Shown piece after piece: positions 22,772 through 33,851 of a DNA stretch of 64,000 nt; position 1 is the stretch's first letter, and every line of letters starts with the position of its first letter. A model generated the notes under the pieces. It was not told the origin of the DNA, did not search any database, and saw only the letters and a program-made list of their open reading frames with translations. A program made the position numbers and the translations under genes. The stretch is from Manduca sexta (Eukaryota; Arthropoda; Insecta; Lepidoptera; Sphingidae), in NCBI RefSeq assembly GCF_014839805.1, contig NC_051121.1, positions 9,345,116 through 9,409,115 of the forward strand, in the 5' to 3' direction.

Positions 22772-22876
22772 AATAAGAACTGGATGCGACAGGCCGAAGA
22801 CAGGGTAAAATGGCTCATATTGGAGGAGGCCTATGTCCAGTAGTGGACAAAGATATAGGGTGATGATGATGATGAT
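22772..22876 (+). mobile_element. 5'-truncated non-LTR retrotransposon stub
   Basis: The insert is bounded by an 11-bp direct repeat GATAAGTTTTC (22761-22771 and 22877-22887). Within it one frame reads NKNWMRQAEDRVKWLILEEA, then YVQ, stop, WTKI, stop, followed by (TGA/GAT)n. The AEDR...LEEAYVQQW end and the GATGAT tail are, from memory, the C-terminus and 3' end of a common lepidopteran LINE; here CAGCAG has become CAGTAG. It is a dead stub with only the last 25 or so codons. Confidence 0.8.
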
Positions 22877-23291
22877 GATAAGTTTTCCAGGGCGAAATGG
22901 GCTGACTCTAGATTGCAGGTTGGATTAATGCTACAAGACGTATATAGTCAGTTGTTTTTCGGGTGGAATTATTATGGGGGTGGACGTTCTAATGATTTTG
23001 ATACCAATACGAGACGTTAAAGTAGGTAAGGAAGTATGTGACTTTCGGGTGTGTTTATTACATGAAGTTTTAGTTCTACAATTGTAATCTTTTGATAATC
23101 TTGACATCTACATACAAGGAAAAAGTTGAAATAATTTGCAAAACTTGATTTGCGACACAAAAACTTTTAGGTAAGTAGGTTTTCCACGAAACAGTAGCAC
23201 TATTCGGGTCATGTCAAAGTGTTACTCTAAATGAGGTATATTTATACTTTTTGTTGTTTTTTACGAGTTATTACACTTTTGTATTGCAAAA

Positions 23292-23535
23292 TATTGCTGG
23301 AGGTAGGATATATTTATATCACCCGGATAGCGACCACCATACACAAAGTGAAACCCTCCATAGTGGCTCACGTAAGTATGTCGCGATGCTGGATTAGCCT
23401 GTGTGTTCGGTTCCAACAGGCCGGCATAATTATGTCGACTGTCGAGGGGTAATCATCTCTCGTCAGTCAGCATTCTATTGGACCTTATTCCATTTACCAT
23501 GCAGTGGGGTTTCTTTACCTTGGTCACATAAAAAG
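23292..23535 (+). repeat. SINE-D, full length
   Basis: All blocks are in order: ATTGCTGGAGGTAGGATATA, CACCCGGATAGCGACCACCA, CCTCCATAGTGGCTCACG, GGTTCCAACAGGCCGGCATA, GTCGACTGTCGAGGGGTAAT, and TTACCATGCAGTGGGG with a short A-rich end. It is one of the best copies for defining the family. Three overlapping frames of 60-80 codons across it are incidental. Confidence 0.85.
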
Positions 23536-23817
23536 AAAATATATGTATACTTCAATACAGAGCTTAAGTCCAAAATTGTTCGATGGAAAATCAGTTCAAG
23601 GACCTCAAAAGTCAAAGAATACTATACCTACATACCTAAATAATCTTCTACTACCCACCATTAAGTCAATGACACCAGTTATCTGATGAAACAACCGCGT
23701 CAAACACAAAACCTCAGCAAATACATTATCTAACCTTTCCCTTATTATCATGTTTATTGCTCGTATAAATTTCAAATGTACGAAACTACATGTGTAGAGC
23801 TGCGAGTACAAATCCTT

Positions 23818-23880
23818 CATTGGGCAATGGTAACGCAATGGCCGAGGTTCGAATCTGGGGTCAGGCTGACCTAAGACTAT
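23818..23880 (+). repeat. tRNA-like SINE head remnant
   Basis: GGGCAATGGTAACGCAATGG followed by GAGGTTCGAATCTGGGGTCA gives a good B-box (GGTTCGAATC) preceded by a weak A box. No body or tail of a known family follows. Confidence 0.35.
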
Positions 23881-24318
23881 GGGTTACGCACTTTACAGTA
23901 CTGTTGTAAGCAGTAAGTTAAATAGACATGTATTTTCATTTGGTAGTGTTTTTATGTAAATTTGTTTGTAGAAGAAAAATGTTTTTTGTTTTAATAAAAT
24001 AACGGTACAAAAGATTATTTCCAGAGGATCTCTCAACTGAACCTGTGTTTTTAACTTTTTTTTATTTATTATATTCAAAACACATAATCAGGCACACATT
24101 GTAAACAAAATTGCTTAAAGTTTTTTAACATAACTATAATCCAAAATTTGTGTTTGGGAATTAATATTAAGTATTACTGAGATCACAAATATCAAAAATT
24201 ATTCGTTATATCAACGAGATAAAGATCAAATAAATCTTCGTTACTAATATTTTATACAAAAATATATTTTGCTATGTATTTATAATAACATAGTGCATCA
24301 GGTCTGAGTAAACATCCA

Positions 24319-24372
24319 AAATCTTTGGAGGTCCATGTTCAGCAGTGGACACCCTGCTGATGATGATGATGT
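24319..24372 (+). mobile_element. LINE 3' stub, second copy
   Basis: One frame reads KSLEVHVQQWTPC then stop, followed by (TGA)n. It is the same C-terminal motif (LE-x-VQQWT) and microsatellite tail as the stub at 22.8 kb but keeps CAGCAG. It is even shorter, and I found no clear target duplication. Confidence 0.7.
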
Positions 24373-24961
24373 AATATCCGAAACGGCGATACTCGCGTAA
24401 ATTTAATTTATATATACTAAAATAAAAGACTTTTTAGCAAAACGAAAAAAATTACCACAAAAAATGTTAATAGTCGTATGGCGCGCTTGCCCCTGAATCA
24501 TATTTTACCAACCTTTTTTGAGAATATGTTTTACCGACCCGGAAGTAACAGTATTCTAGCATAAATCGTAGTAAGAGGCATAAATTCTAAATAATACTTC
24601 TCTAAAACCACAGTAAATTTAAAAACTATTAATTAATTTGTTTATTTACTAATTTCTCAAACAGTCGCCCTACTGTATACATCTACGCGTAACCCATCCG
24701 CCTCATTACATATTCTAGGCACATAATATTGTCAGATTAAAATAAACAGTCATAAATAAACGAAACCAGATAGCGGGAACAAATTAACCGTGAGACGAAA
24801 GTGTGGTTTCGGCCTATCCATCAATATGACGTGTTAAAGCGAAAACCTTGTTACCTCTAAATGTTTCATTTGGGACTCAAGTAAGCCGAGTTTACGTAAC
24901 GCGTATGGAACCTGTAAATATTGTGAATAATAACATTAGGTTGTATATTTTTACTAGTCGT

Positions 24962-25258
24962 TTCTCTATGTATATGTGATATGTGAGAGTCCGCCTGGGT
25001 AGATACCACCACAATGTCTTTTTCTGCCGCCAGCACTGCGTAGTCACTGTTGTGTTTCGGTTTGAAGGACATTGAAGCCAGTATACTAGACATAATAAGA
25101 CTTAACATCTCATGTCTCAGAATGGCGAGCGCAGCGGAATACCAAACAATACTTTGTAATTCAAGGTGTTGGATGGTGTTTCTTCTGTTTATGGGCGGTC
25201 GTATCGTTTGCCATCAGAGGAACGGCAAACTCGTCTATAATCAAAGTAATAAAAAAAA
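24962..25258 (+). repeat. SINE-C, nearly complete
   Basis: Runs from ATGTGAGAGTCCGCCTGGGT through GTTTCGGTTTGAAGGACATT, AAGACTTAACATCTCATGTC and CCAAACAATACTTTGTAATT to an AAAGTAATAAAAAAAA tail. The tail box is changed to TTTGCCATCAGAGGAACGGC. The first bases of the head (GGTGGTAGG) are lost. A 78-codon frame inside is part of the SINE. Confidence 0.88.
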
Positions 25259-25820
25259 CTATATTTATGTTGTACTTACAATGTAGTTTGTAAGTTGAGC
25301 GTGTTGTCATACATTTATATTATACACGATATTTAGTATTCATTTGGCTATATACTAATATTTTTCATAAATAACTTAATTGATTATATTATTATGCTCT
25401 TTCTAATTGTTACAGACAGCGAAAATGTGTTTTCGCGTTTAAATTGAGCCAATGGACACGTATAATTCCAAATAGATTCTGTTAGGTAGCTTATACAGAT
25501 ATTAACATTCCCTTACAGATATAGTCACATAGCATGCGCAACTAAGTATTTAATTCATGTTGTAATCTTCTACATTTGCTTTCGTAAATAAACTTTGCAA
25601 ATTATGATAATGGCCTAAGCCGAATTTATTAGTACTGAATTAAATCTAACTTTGCTGGTTTAGGTAGCATACCTAATAGTAACTGGTACCTTAATTTAAT
25701 TTGGACTACCTCGGTAAATTTGTATTGTGTGCAATACGATACCGCTGTCTGCCCCGTAACAATAAAATCTGAAAACGTTCGAAACATGTACAAAAAAAAT
25801 TCAAAAACTAGGATATAATC
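25259..25820. other. Unique AT-rich tract
   Basis: Nothing recognised between the SINE-C and the LINE 3'-end fragment. Confidence 0.4.
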
Positions 25821-25996
25821 AGATTGTCTGGAAGAGATTTCTTTTAGCGATAAGACCGCCTATTGGCGCACTTTTTTATTTATGATTTAATAATTGTATT
25901 AGAGATCGATTTTTAGCGATAAGGCACTTTTTATATGATGTAATAATTGTATTAATTTTTCTGTATTTGGTGTATTTATTTATTTATTTATTTAAG
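25821..25996 (+). repeat. LINE 3' UTR fragment with internal duplication
   Basis: GATTGTCTGGAAGAGATTTC, TTTTAGCGATAAGACCGCC, a T-rich part, GTATTTGGTG and a (TATT)n end match my memory of the common lepidopteran non-LTR 3' UTR (GGTTGCCTGGAAGAGATC, TAGCGATAAGGCCGCC). The middle is doubled: 25834-25910 and 25912-25955 both carry GAGAT, TTTTAGCGATAAG and ATGATNTAATAATTGTATTA. No coding part is attached. Confidence 0.6.
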
Positions 25997-26329
25997 GACC
26001 TCCAACAAAGGATACACGACATATAATAGAAACAATGCTATAGCATTATTACAAATTCAAAATAAAGTGTTTTATTCATTAATTAATCTTTAGACTACCT
26101 CAGTAGAGTTGTATTGAGTACGCCACCGCTGCCCTTCAATAATGAAAACTGCACCGGAATGTCGGAAAAACAGCGATGAAAACTAATTTTATTTCGATAT
26201 CTAACATTCGCGTAAACGTAAAAAACCATTTAATTAATTCGTTTATTTGTGGAAACTTAAACTTTTATGTTATGTATTGTTGCTTGCATGTTTCCCTTAA
26301 AAATCCAGTAAATAAATTATACAAGGAAT

Positions 26330-26470
26330 TAAATCGCGATCTGCCATAATCACTAAGCATCCCGCTTGAGACTTCATAAACAACGTCCCGGGTTCTCGTC
26401 CCGGGAACATTCGTTAGTAAGTGTAAACTCCTAATTATCCCCTGTATAAACGGACAATGCCTTATAAGGG
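26330..26470 (+). repeat. Possible tRNA-headed SINE fragment
   Basis: GTCCCGGGTTCTCGTCCCGGG contains a degenerate B box inside a CCCGGG inverted repeat, followed by AATTATCCCCTGTATAAACG, GACAATGCC and TATAAGGGGAA. The order (CCCGGG around a B box, then TTATCCC, GACAATGCC, AAGGGGAA) resembles a lepidopteran SINE that I remember, but there is no second copy in the window to confirm it. Confidence 0.4.
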
Positions 26471-27171
26471 GAATATTACAATTTGTGATACAATACACTC
26501 TCAGGTTGTGATGCGTGTTGCGGTCGGAGTGTGAAATTGTTTGTTTTGCGTAAAGTCTAATAGAGTTAAATGTTATGGAGTTTTTATTCTCTTAAAAAAA
26601 AACTTTAAAAACATATTTTAACGAATATTTTTTAAAATTATTATATTTTATAATAAATTACAGAAAATAACTGAGTGATAAACATCGCTTAACAATAATA
26701 ACAGTCAGCAAAAAAATAACAGTTTCATTCTTCAATTTATGCATACTATTAATTTTTATATACATAATACGCATCATACATTATTATAAATTTATCAAGT
26801 CAAAAACTCGAATTCAATTATAAACCAGATAAATATTAGTATAATTTAATTTCAATTGCTAATTAAGATAGCTTGAGACAATACTACGTTATCGAGATTT
26901 TGATTTGATTAAGCTGTGATAAGTATTTAATCTATTCTCACGTATTTTAAAGATAACCTAGTTATTTATAGTTAATCGACTGGTTTTGAATGCCATTTTA
27001 TTTTGATTTGGTGTTTAAGAACACCTGGTATTTATATTATGAAAAAATTTACGTTTGGAGTTATATACGTTTAAATTTATTGTAATTTTATTGTTATTTA
27101 AGAACTGAATAAGAATTAAATAAAAAAACGGCAGATGACATCAAGTTGTAAAAGTTAGTTGTACTTTTTCT

Positions 27172-27252
27172 TTTGGACATGGCATAATGACCCCAATGTA
27201 CCTGATGGTAAGTGGAGTCCAATAGAATATCGACTGACGAGGGATGATAGTG
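27172..27252 (-). repeat. SINE-D tail fragment
   Basis: Plus strand: TGGACATGGCATAATGACCC, GTACCTGATGGTAAGTGGAG, TCCAATAGAATATCGACTGA and CGAGGGATGAT. This is the 3' third of SINE-D; the remainder is absent. Confidence 0.75.
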
Positions 27253-28155
27253 ATCCTATTCTCTCTTACCTTTAATATAAAAATGAGAAATGTGAAGATG
27301 CAATTAGTTAAGCCGGCATGATTAAAGCGAACAACGACGGATTGAGTGTCGGTCACTAATCGTTATTTGTCTTGTTTTGCATAGTATTTTCTCAGGTACA
27401 CTAAGTCCTTTGACTTGCTTTGAACATAAAATATAGACCAGTTCAGCAAAGCATAGTTTTCTGAGTAACTTGTAAACATTATATTTCTCTTACAAACAAT
27501 TCTCAAGCGATCCATTAAACTATAATCACGCTAAATTGAATTCAGATACCCATTATCCACTATAAATTGATTTAAATCTAGACTTTTGAAATCGCAAATG
27601 ACCTAGCCGTGTTAATAAGTAAGGACCATTAAAAGTTGTCATTAATGTGTGCGGCTTAACACCCTACAGAACATTGATTGAGATCGCCCAGTTCCCGCCT
27701 TATTGAGAGAAAAAACTGATTTAATATCGCGTAATTAATACTCCAGTGCAGTTCATTTATAGACGGTATAATAAAAAATCGATAAAATGGAAAATATATC
27801 GATATTGCAATGTGTAACGACAAGAGATTGGTTGGCGTGTTTGCAATGTTAACGGTTGGGTTTTCCAGTAGTTTATAACAAATATTAATTTATGTTGTGT
27901 TGTATTTGTGTAAATGTATGATCGGTTTCATTGAATTACTTCTGTTTTTATTAGGTTGTTACATTTAGGAGAAAATTAAATATCGATAAACATGTACCAA
28001 TTTTCGATTATAATTGTGTATTTGACACTTAACTGATTTTGACAAGATTATTTTGTTTTATTTTGCTATAATGTATACAATAACTACATTGATGAAACTT
28101 CAATTTGTATTTTTCATTTTGACATACGGTAGTTCCACTGTACTTTATTATTTGT

Positions 28156-28270
28156 ATCAAGGGCATGACAAAGTAGCCTTATTGCACCTGATGCTAAATA
28201 AAGAGATGCCCAAATCATACCAACCGGCAATAGATTAAGATCGATCAACACAGTTATGCCGGCCTATTTA
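28156..28270 (-). repeat. SINE-D fragment, internally deleted
   Basis: Plus strand: AAGGGCATGACAAAGTAGCC, GCACCTGATGCTAA, CGATCAACACAGTTATGCCG and GCCTATTT. The interval that normally carries AATAGAATGTCGACTGACG is altered. Head missing. Confidence 0.65.
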
Positions 28271-28350
28271 TTTGCTCCTTCACACTCCAAATATTCTAAT
28301 CGCAAACGCGAAACATGGAATTCCGCAATTGACAGATTAAACTAACCTGC

Positions 28351-28563
28351 CTTCATAACCTTCGTTCTAATCAATAACCAAAGCAGTTACCAAAAACCAG
28401 ACATTTTCCAAAACATCAAATTTTCCAGTACACCTCTAACACAGCAGCAAAAACTTCATAACCTTAGTTCTAAACACTAATCAACTCTCAAATCAGCTGT
28501 CGAAAACCAGACATTTTCCAAAACATCAAATTTTCCAGTATACCTCTAACACTGCAGCAAAAA
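28351..28563. repeat. Direct tandem duplication (about 105 bp)
   Basis: Unit 1 (28351-28453) and unit 2 (28454-28563) both start CTTCATAACCTT and share, almost unchanged, AAACCAGACATTTTCCAAAA, CATCAAATTTTCCAGTA and ACCTCTAACAC, ending GCAGCAAAAA. The 3' two thirds are nearly identical and the 5' third has diverged, suggesting either gene conversion or selection. No open frame spans both units. Confidence 0.85.
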
Positions 28564-29145
28564 CTGGCCACGTCGTCTTCGGCTCTCGACTCCCGCATCG
28601 CCTTTCTTGTATTCTGTAGCTATGTTTTGTTATGGTCTTAGCGCTTTTTCGAGCCTCCTCGCCAAGATGGATGTGTAGATCAGGTTATAGTTAGGTCTCC
28701 TTAGCCGATGGCACCTATTTAGGTAAGATGAGAGGATTGCTTTTAGGAGATCTGAGATTTATGTGATTTTTATTGTTGTGAGTTTTATCTGTCTACTTAT
28801 AAATAAGATGAGGTTGTGTTTACAATTTTTTTATAGTTTTATTATGAATATAATGGAGTGGTTAAATGATTTTGGAATTCTGATCCTTAAATTTTAAGCA
28901 CTAGTATTTTTAACAAGTGAAAGATAAACCACTAAGTAGGAAACTCAAAGATTATGGAATTGATATGTCAACATAGATACAGTGTAGCGTTAACTAAAAC
29001 CAGGAAGCCCTCAAACTCTCCTTCCCCAATCCCTATTCTTTTCTCTAAGGCCGACACCATATTCCCAGTTTTTCTATGAATATTTATAGGTGTTCGAGAT
29101 CGTGTCGCATCAAGTGACGCAAACTTATTTATCGGCTTATGCTAT

Positions 29146-29262
29146 AAACACAGATCACCCCTTAACCCCAAGGGGTAGGTAGAGATGCAACTAGGCCGCC
29201 TTTTCGCCATATTGTGTTTCCATGATGTGATAAAAAGTTGCAAATGACAGTTCTCACCGTAA
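29146..29262 (-). repeat. SINE-A tail fragment, diverged
   Basis: Plus strand reads CCCCAAGGGGTAGGTAGAGA, TGCAACTAG, GCCTTTTCGCCA and CATGATGTGATAAA. It matches the tail half of minus-strand SINE-A copies (compare 61.7 kb). The tRNA-like head is absent. Confidence 0.6.
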
Positions 29263-30422
29263 TTATGCGCTGGAGTGTCCATGCCACCTGTATGTAAAAT
29301 AAACTCGTTCATAATAAAATGCAGATTTTCGTACATTAAAATTGACGATCTAGTTGTTATGTACGATGCGGGCAGTAAGTGAGGTTAAACACTGTAAAAT
29401 CAAATTAGCGATTTCACCGTGAACTTGATTATGGGCTTACAAATTTATATGGAGCTGCTGCTTGGTGACAAGCGGTAGCGGGTAATCATTTTTATGTATC
29501 ATTATTTATATTCCTTGCGATGCGAAAGTCTATTTGTTTGTTTGTTTTGCGCAGTAATGGATGCCATAATGCTTTATAGTTGGTGTATCAAGATTATTAG
29601 GATATGACGTAAATATTCACGATAGATGGAAATTTTATTTCAGAAAGACTCTTGTGGGAGGAACTACATAAAATAGTTATAATATTACTAACAATAGTTT
29701 GATTTAATTATTGATTGTTAAAATTTAAGGTTTAAGGTTTAATACGTAAACTCATGTACTCAGTGTTTGAGGACATAGAATGACTCAATTATAAAACTTA
29801 TGAAATCCTGATTTCGTTCTCTTGATCAAAACCTAGTAAACTGTACTAGCAAGTAATTTGCATTTTTAAGAAGATGCAGATGTTGTTTGATCGTAAATTG
29901 TGTTATCATTAAATTTGCATTTTCACCTATTTTTTAAGAAGATGCGGACATGAGTTTAATTTTATATTTGTAAACGAAATATATGTTGGCACTCCAAATT
30001 TGATCAAAACATCCTGAATTGCACATAAATACTTAATATTTCCGTAAATACACATTAAAAATTATTTAAAATATTAAATTACCATCTACCCGCTATTCCT
30101 ATGCCATATATCTTCACCTGAACATCATCAGCATACCGTTAATCGTTACCAAAAAGCCGAAACAATAAAATTGGCCGTCCCCACCCACTGGCCCCGCGCA
30201 TAAATCAACAAAGCATAATTATCAGAAATTACATGTCCACTCATAATTAAATAAGATTGTTTCGTGGTTACAATTATCAGCGTGGGGCCACCTGCATATA
30301 AGGTATTGGTCTAGTAAAGTTTATTTTTATTTATTTAATTACTTTATTTGCACAAAAAAAAATTATTACATATGATGATCTTATCGCTTTAGGCTATATC
30401 TTGGACAATGGGTTGGATAAAT

Positions 30423-30468
30423 GCTGGTGGTTGGGTATATTTAATAAACGCCCGGATAGCAACACCGT
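30423..30468 (+). repeat. SINE-D head fragment, truncated by SINE-B
   Basis: GCTGGTGGTTGGGTATATTT and ACGCCCGGATAGCAACACCG match the first 45 bases of SINE-D (GGTGGTAGGATATATTT, CCCGGATAGCGACCACCG). The family sequence stops where the minus-strand SINE-B begins and does not resume after it. Confidence 0.65.
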
Positions 30469-30760
30469 ATATAATAATATCAGCCCTGTATTATATACTG
30501 TCCCACCGCTGGGCACGGGCCTTCTCTATTACTGAAAGGGATTAAGCATTAGTCCACTACGATGGCTCAATGCGGATTGGCAGACTTCACATACTCTCAA
30601 AATTCTTATATAGAACTTCTCAGGTCTGCAGGTTTCCTCAGGATGTTTTCCTTCATCATTAAAGCAAGGGATACTTCACAAAGAATACACACACAATTTT
30701 AGAAAAGTCAGAGGAGTGTGCTTGGGTTTTGACCGTTCCACACCCAACAAGGCTATCGCT
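30469..30760 (-). repeat. SINE-B, near full length
   Basis: Minus-strand copy with AGCGATAGCCTTGTTGGGTG head, body and TGATATTATTAT 3' end. The B-box part is deleted (plus reads GTGTGCTTGGGTTTTGACCG instead of the usual CTTGGGATTTGAACCTGCGG). Substitutions such as CCACTACGATGGCTCAATGC show it is older than the copies at 2.7 and 51.1 kb. Confidence 0.8.
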
Positions 30761-32373
30761 GTTAATTATTTACTATAATTCAACTTATTGCTCGTCCCAA
30801 ATATGTTTTGATGGTGTTACAACGGAACCAAAGGCATTAAACTATATTATTATAGTTAGTTATAGAACGGATATCAGGGCCAAATTTTTGCTCTCAAAGT
30901 TATTACCAATAGGCAATTAGTCGCTGTCATATTTGAAATGTCCGTATGACAAGATGCCACAGCGTCCTTAAATATTAATACAAAAATTATATATTTATAA
31001 ATAATATTCGCATTAAAAACGTGTGAATCATGATATATGTATTTTAGACTGAGATTTTGCTATTCCGCGATAGATTGAGTAACCAGGCGCAAAACATTTT
31101 TATGACAATTTTCCCAATGTCCGCTCTAATCTTAAAACTCTTTGAGCGTAACCAACGCAAAAACAATTACGTATCGCTATTTATATATTCTTCGCACAAA
31201 TTGCATTCAGTAATATATTTGAAGGTATCTTATCTTCGACAAGTCTATCAGATAGTAATAAAGTTATAAGTACGACTTAGAAATTATTACTGTTTAACCA
31301 ATCGATTTAAATAGCTGCTAAAATTGCGCGTACATAATGCTAGATAAATGCTAATTTAACTAGTCGTTTGTACGACGAATTCAGAATCTGTTGAACACTC
31401 GTACATTATTACCCGAGTAATATCCACATTATCGGTTTATTAAATTATAAATAAAACAAGTGAAACGGCCGAGTGTATCGACATTTTATGATGTTTTTAT
31501 TAGTAGTTAGAGGCTGATAGAAAATAGAATTTTACGTTACATAAAGAATTTTAGTATCTAACTAAATTTTGGATGTTAACACGTGCATGTGGATAAGGAT
31601 TTGGTTGATCTAATTGAGAGTGGCCGTTAGTGCTCGCGACTCGCCGATAAGTTACCGAAGTGGCCAACAGTAAACACGAATCAAAAGCGAGCCGAAGCGT
31701 CTAAAACTCAATTATCTATACGACCAATTGTCCGGGTCCGGGTCAATAAAATTAATCTGAACACAACGAACGCCATTACGTACGAGACCGTATTAATCTC
31801 GAAGCGTTGATTAGTAAAACTATAAAAGCGGAAGTATCAGAAGAATGCGGTTAATGAGAGGCTGAAACCCGATTTTATAGTTGATCGTTAAAATGGCCGA
31901 CAATTGTCTAATTGTTGCCTACTAAACAAGTAACATCGTGGGAAGACTCGGCCCGACTGACGGTGAAAGTCAAAAAGCTGACCGTTTTATAGCGTCACAT
32001 GTATTCTAAATTCGAATTGTAATCGGAACAACGAATCGCTTTTAAGTTCCAAATTTGAAAATGGAAATCAATTTGTTTTTTATTGTGGCCAGTTATGTAT
32101 GTACGGATTAGCGGAGGAGAGTACAAGTCTTTTAATCCTCAGGTAATATTATAGAAATTAATCTGAGGATTATCCGCAAATATTGCGGTTATTATAAAAA
32201 TAATATAAGAATTAATTTACGCAACACCCATTCAGTATAATATAAAAAATATTAACAAACATATTATGTTGAGATTAACTTAATGGATTCGGTATACTAT
32301 AATTTTATGTTAAACTAAGGTATGGACACGGATACACTTGTGTTTTAAAAAAAAATATAAGTATTGCTTCTTA
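30761..32373. other. Unique tract with a CpG-richer segment
   Basis: No repeat family recognised. Between about 31600 and 31980 CG content rises (TGCTCGCGACTCGCCGATAA, TTGTCCGGGTCCGGGTCAAT, ACTCGGCCCGACTGACGG) without a useful reading frame; it could be a conserved regulatory region. Frames of 63-70 codons at 30729-31269 have no motif. Confidence 0.35.
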
Positions 32374-32636
32374 CACACACACATCACGCATTTATCCCCG
32401 AAGGGGTATACAGTGGGCAACGCAACCAGGGCAGTTCAGGGCGCCCACCTTTCGCCAAGTGTGTTCCGTCCTACGATGTGATGGCGGCGAGCCTATCGCC
32501 ATATCGGACACAAATTCAAGATTACGGGCTGATACTTAGCAGAAAAACCTTAATATCACTTTGCCCGGATTCGAACCTTGGACCTCAGAACGCTGCCGTA
32601 CCGCGCATACAGTACAACTAAGCCATCGAGGCAATC
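32374..32636 (-). repeat. SINE-A, full length
   Basis: Minus-strand copy with GCCTCGATGGCTTAGTTGTA (A box), B box GGTTCGAATCCGGGC (overlapping GGTCCAAGGTTCGAA), GCAAAGTGATATTAAGG, and tail CCTTCGGGGATAAATGCGTG with TGTG. A frame of 85 codons on the other strand is incidental. Confidence 0.85.
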
Positions 32637-33320
32637 GCATTGCTACTGGCTTGTAATAAGTAAGACCATTTTGTACTGGGATTGGTAATATTCATTGAAT
32701 ATAGTATACTAATAACCTAATAGATAAACAATTCTAGCAGTATGAATTTAAAAGTAAAATAACACCCAACCTTTCCATATTGGAACAATATAAGATCATT
32801 AAATGAAAATAAATATATTTTCAATATCTTTTCGTAAAAAAATACAAAAACGGTCGTAGTCATGGTGTAAATAAATATGTCTACTATCTGTAATTAGACC
32901 GACTCGACCGGGTAGTACCACCGTCTCACGGAAAACTGTGGCAAAACGACGGCTTGATGTGATGTTATCTGTGGTAAGTGAGTTTTTCCGTAGCCCATGC
33001 ATCTCCATCATTCACTGTTCCTTTTTTTTAAACCTGGCATCGCTTTCATGGTGCTTTAGGAACGTAGATAGCATAACGTAAGGTGACTTAGTTGTCTGTA
33101 TGTCAGCTATTGTATGCTAAAAAAAAAAACAACTTAAAAAAATAACAGTTGACAAATCAAAAACGTTCCACGTTTAAATAATAACAACGGCCGACAAGCA
33201 GTCCTCAGCAATTTGCTTATTTGCTATCCGTCTAACTAACGTTTCTTTTTTTGCTGGCGGTACCACAAACGGGCGGCAACATTTTTGCACCGACGTTGAA
33301 TACGACAGCCACAATACGAG

Positions 33321-33360
33321 ACGCCTTCGCGACAAGTGGACGCGTGTCGCCTTGTCGCGT
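33321..33360. repeat. GC-rich hairpin
   Basis: A perfect 9-bp inverted repeat CGCGACAAG (33328-33336) and CTTGTCGCG (33351-33359) encloses a 14-base loop, TGGACGCGTGTCGC. It lies in a short CG-rich patch (33280-33370) in otherwise AT-rich DNA. It resembles neither the SINE heads nor a terminator; eukaryotic context makes a rho-independent terminator irrelevant. Confidence 0.5.
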
Positions 33361-33571
33361 TGTCACTTATCGATTTAATTGGCTCGGGCTATTCAATATC
33401 ATTTGGATATGTTTTCAGGATGTGGTTTTTGATGTGTGGTTTAGGATTCGTAGGGAAAATGGATTGATCTAAAGTTCTTGTAGTTATTGAGTATGATTGC
33501 ATATTTAAGGTATGATCGGGGGTTCTATTCTCAGGTCGACTAGTTAAAAGTTTTGTCTATTTTTATCTTAT

Positions 33572-33605
33572 ACTAGGTGCCGTGGCTTCGCTCGCTTGAA
33601 AAGGT
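33572..33605 (-). mobile_element. Element E 3'-end fragment
   Basis: Plus strand ACTAGGTGCCGTGGCTTCGC followed by TCGCTTGAAA mirrors the reverse complement of the E terminus (GCGGGCGAAGCC...AAGCTAGT). Only the end is recognisable; similar scraps occur near 45.72 and 58.94 kb. Confidence 0.35.
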
Positions 33606-33816
33606 TATTCCGGTACAAATGTCTCTTAAAAACTGCACGACACAAGCGCCGTCTATTTCAAAGAGTAGGTAAAAATCATTATTTGTCATGGAAGCAAATT
33701 ATGATATAAAAAGTGTTCGCTTTTTTATATTGTGCACTTAGTTTAATTATTTACTTTTGTATTTTGTAAATGTATTTTTGTATTTTCATTAGTGTAACAA
33801 TTGTTTGTGAACCCAT

Positions 33817-33851
33817 TAAAAATAAAATAAAAAATAAAATAAAATAAATAA
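33817..33851. repeat. AAAATA-type microsatellite
   Basis: A run of AAATAAAATA-type units. It follows a T-rich stretch and could be the end of an old LINE 3' UTR, though nothing further upstream was recognised. Confidence 0.75.

Noticed and set aside
26391..26411. CCCGGG...CCCGGG hairpin as a terminator
   Set aside because: The DNA is eukaryotic and the hairpin surrounds a B-box-like word; a SINE remnant explains it better.
28351..28563. CRISPR-like array
   Set aside because: Only two long directly repeated units, no short repeats with regular spacers, and the genome is eukaryotic.
32799..33011. 70-codon minus-strand frame in a less AT-rich block (GAGACGGTGGTACTACCCGG on minus)
   Set aside because: Probably an unrecognised interspersed repeat; no coding evidence and no second copy in the window.
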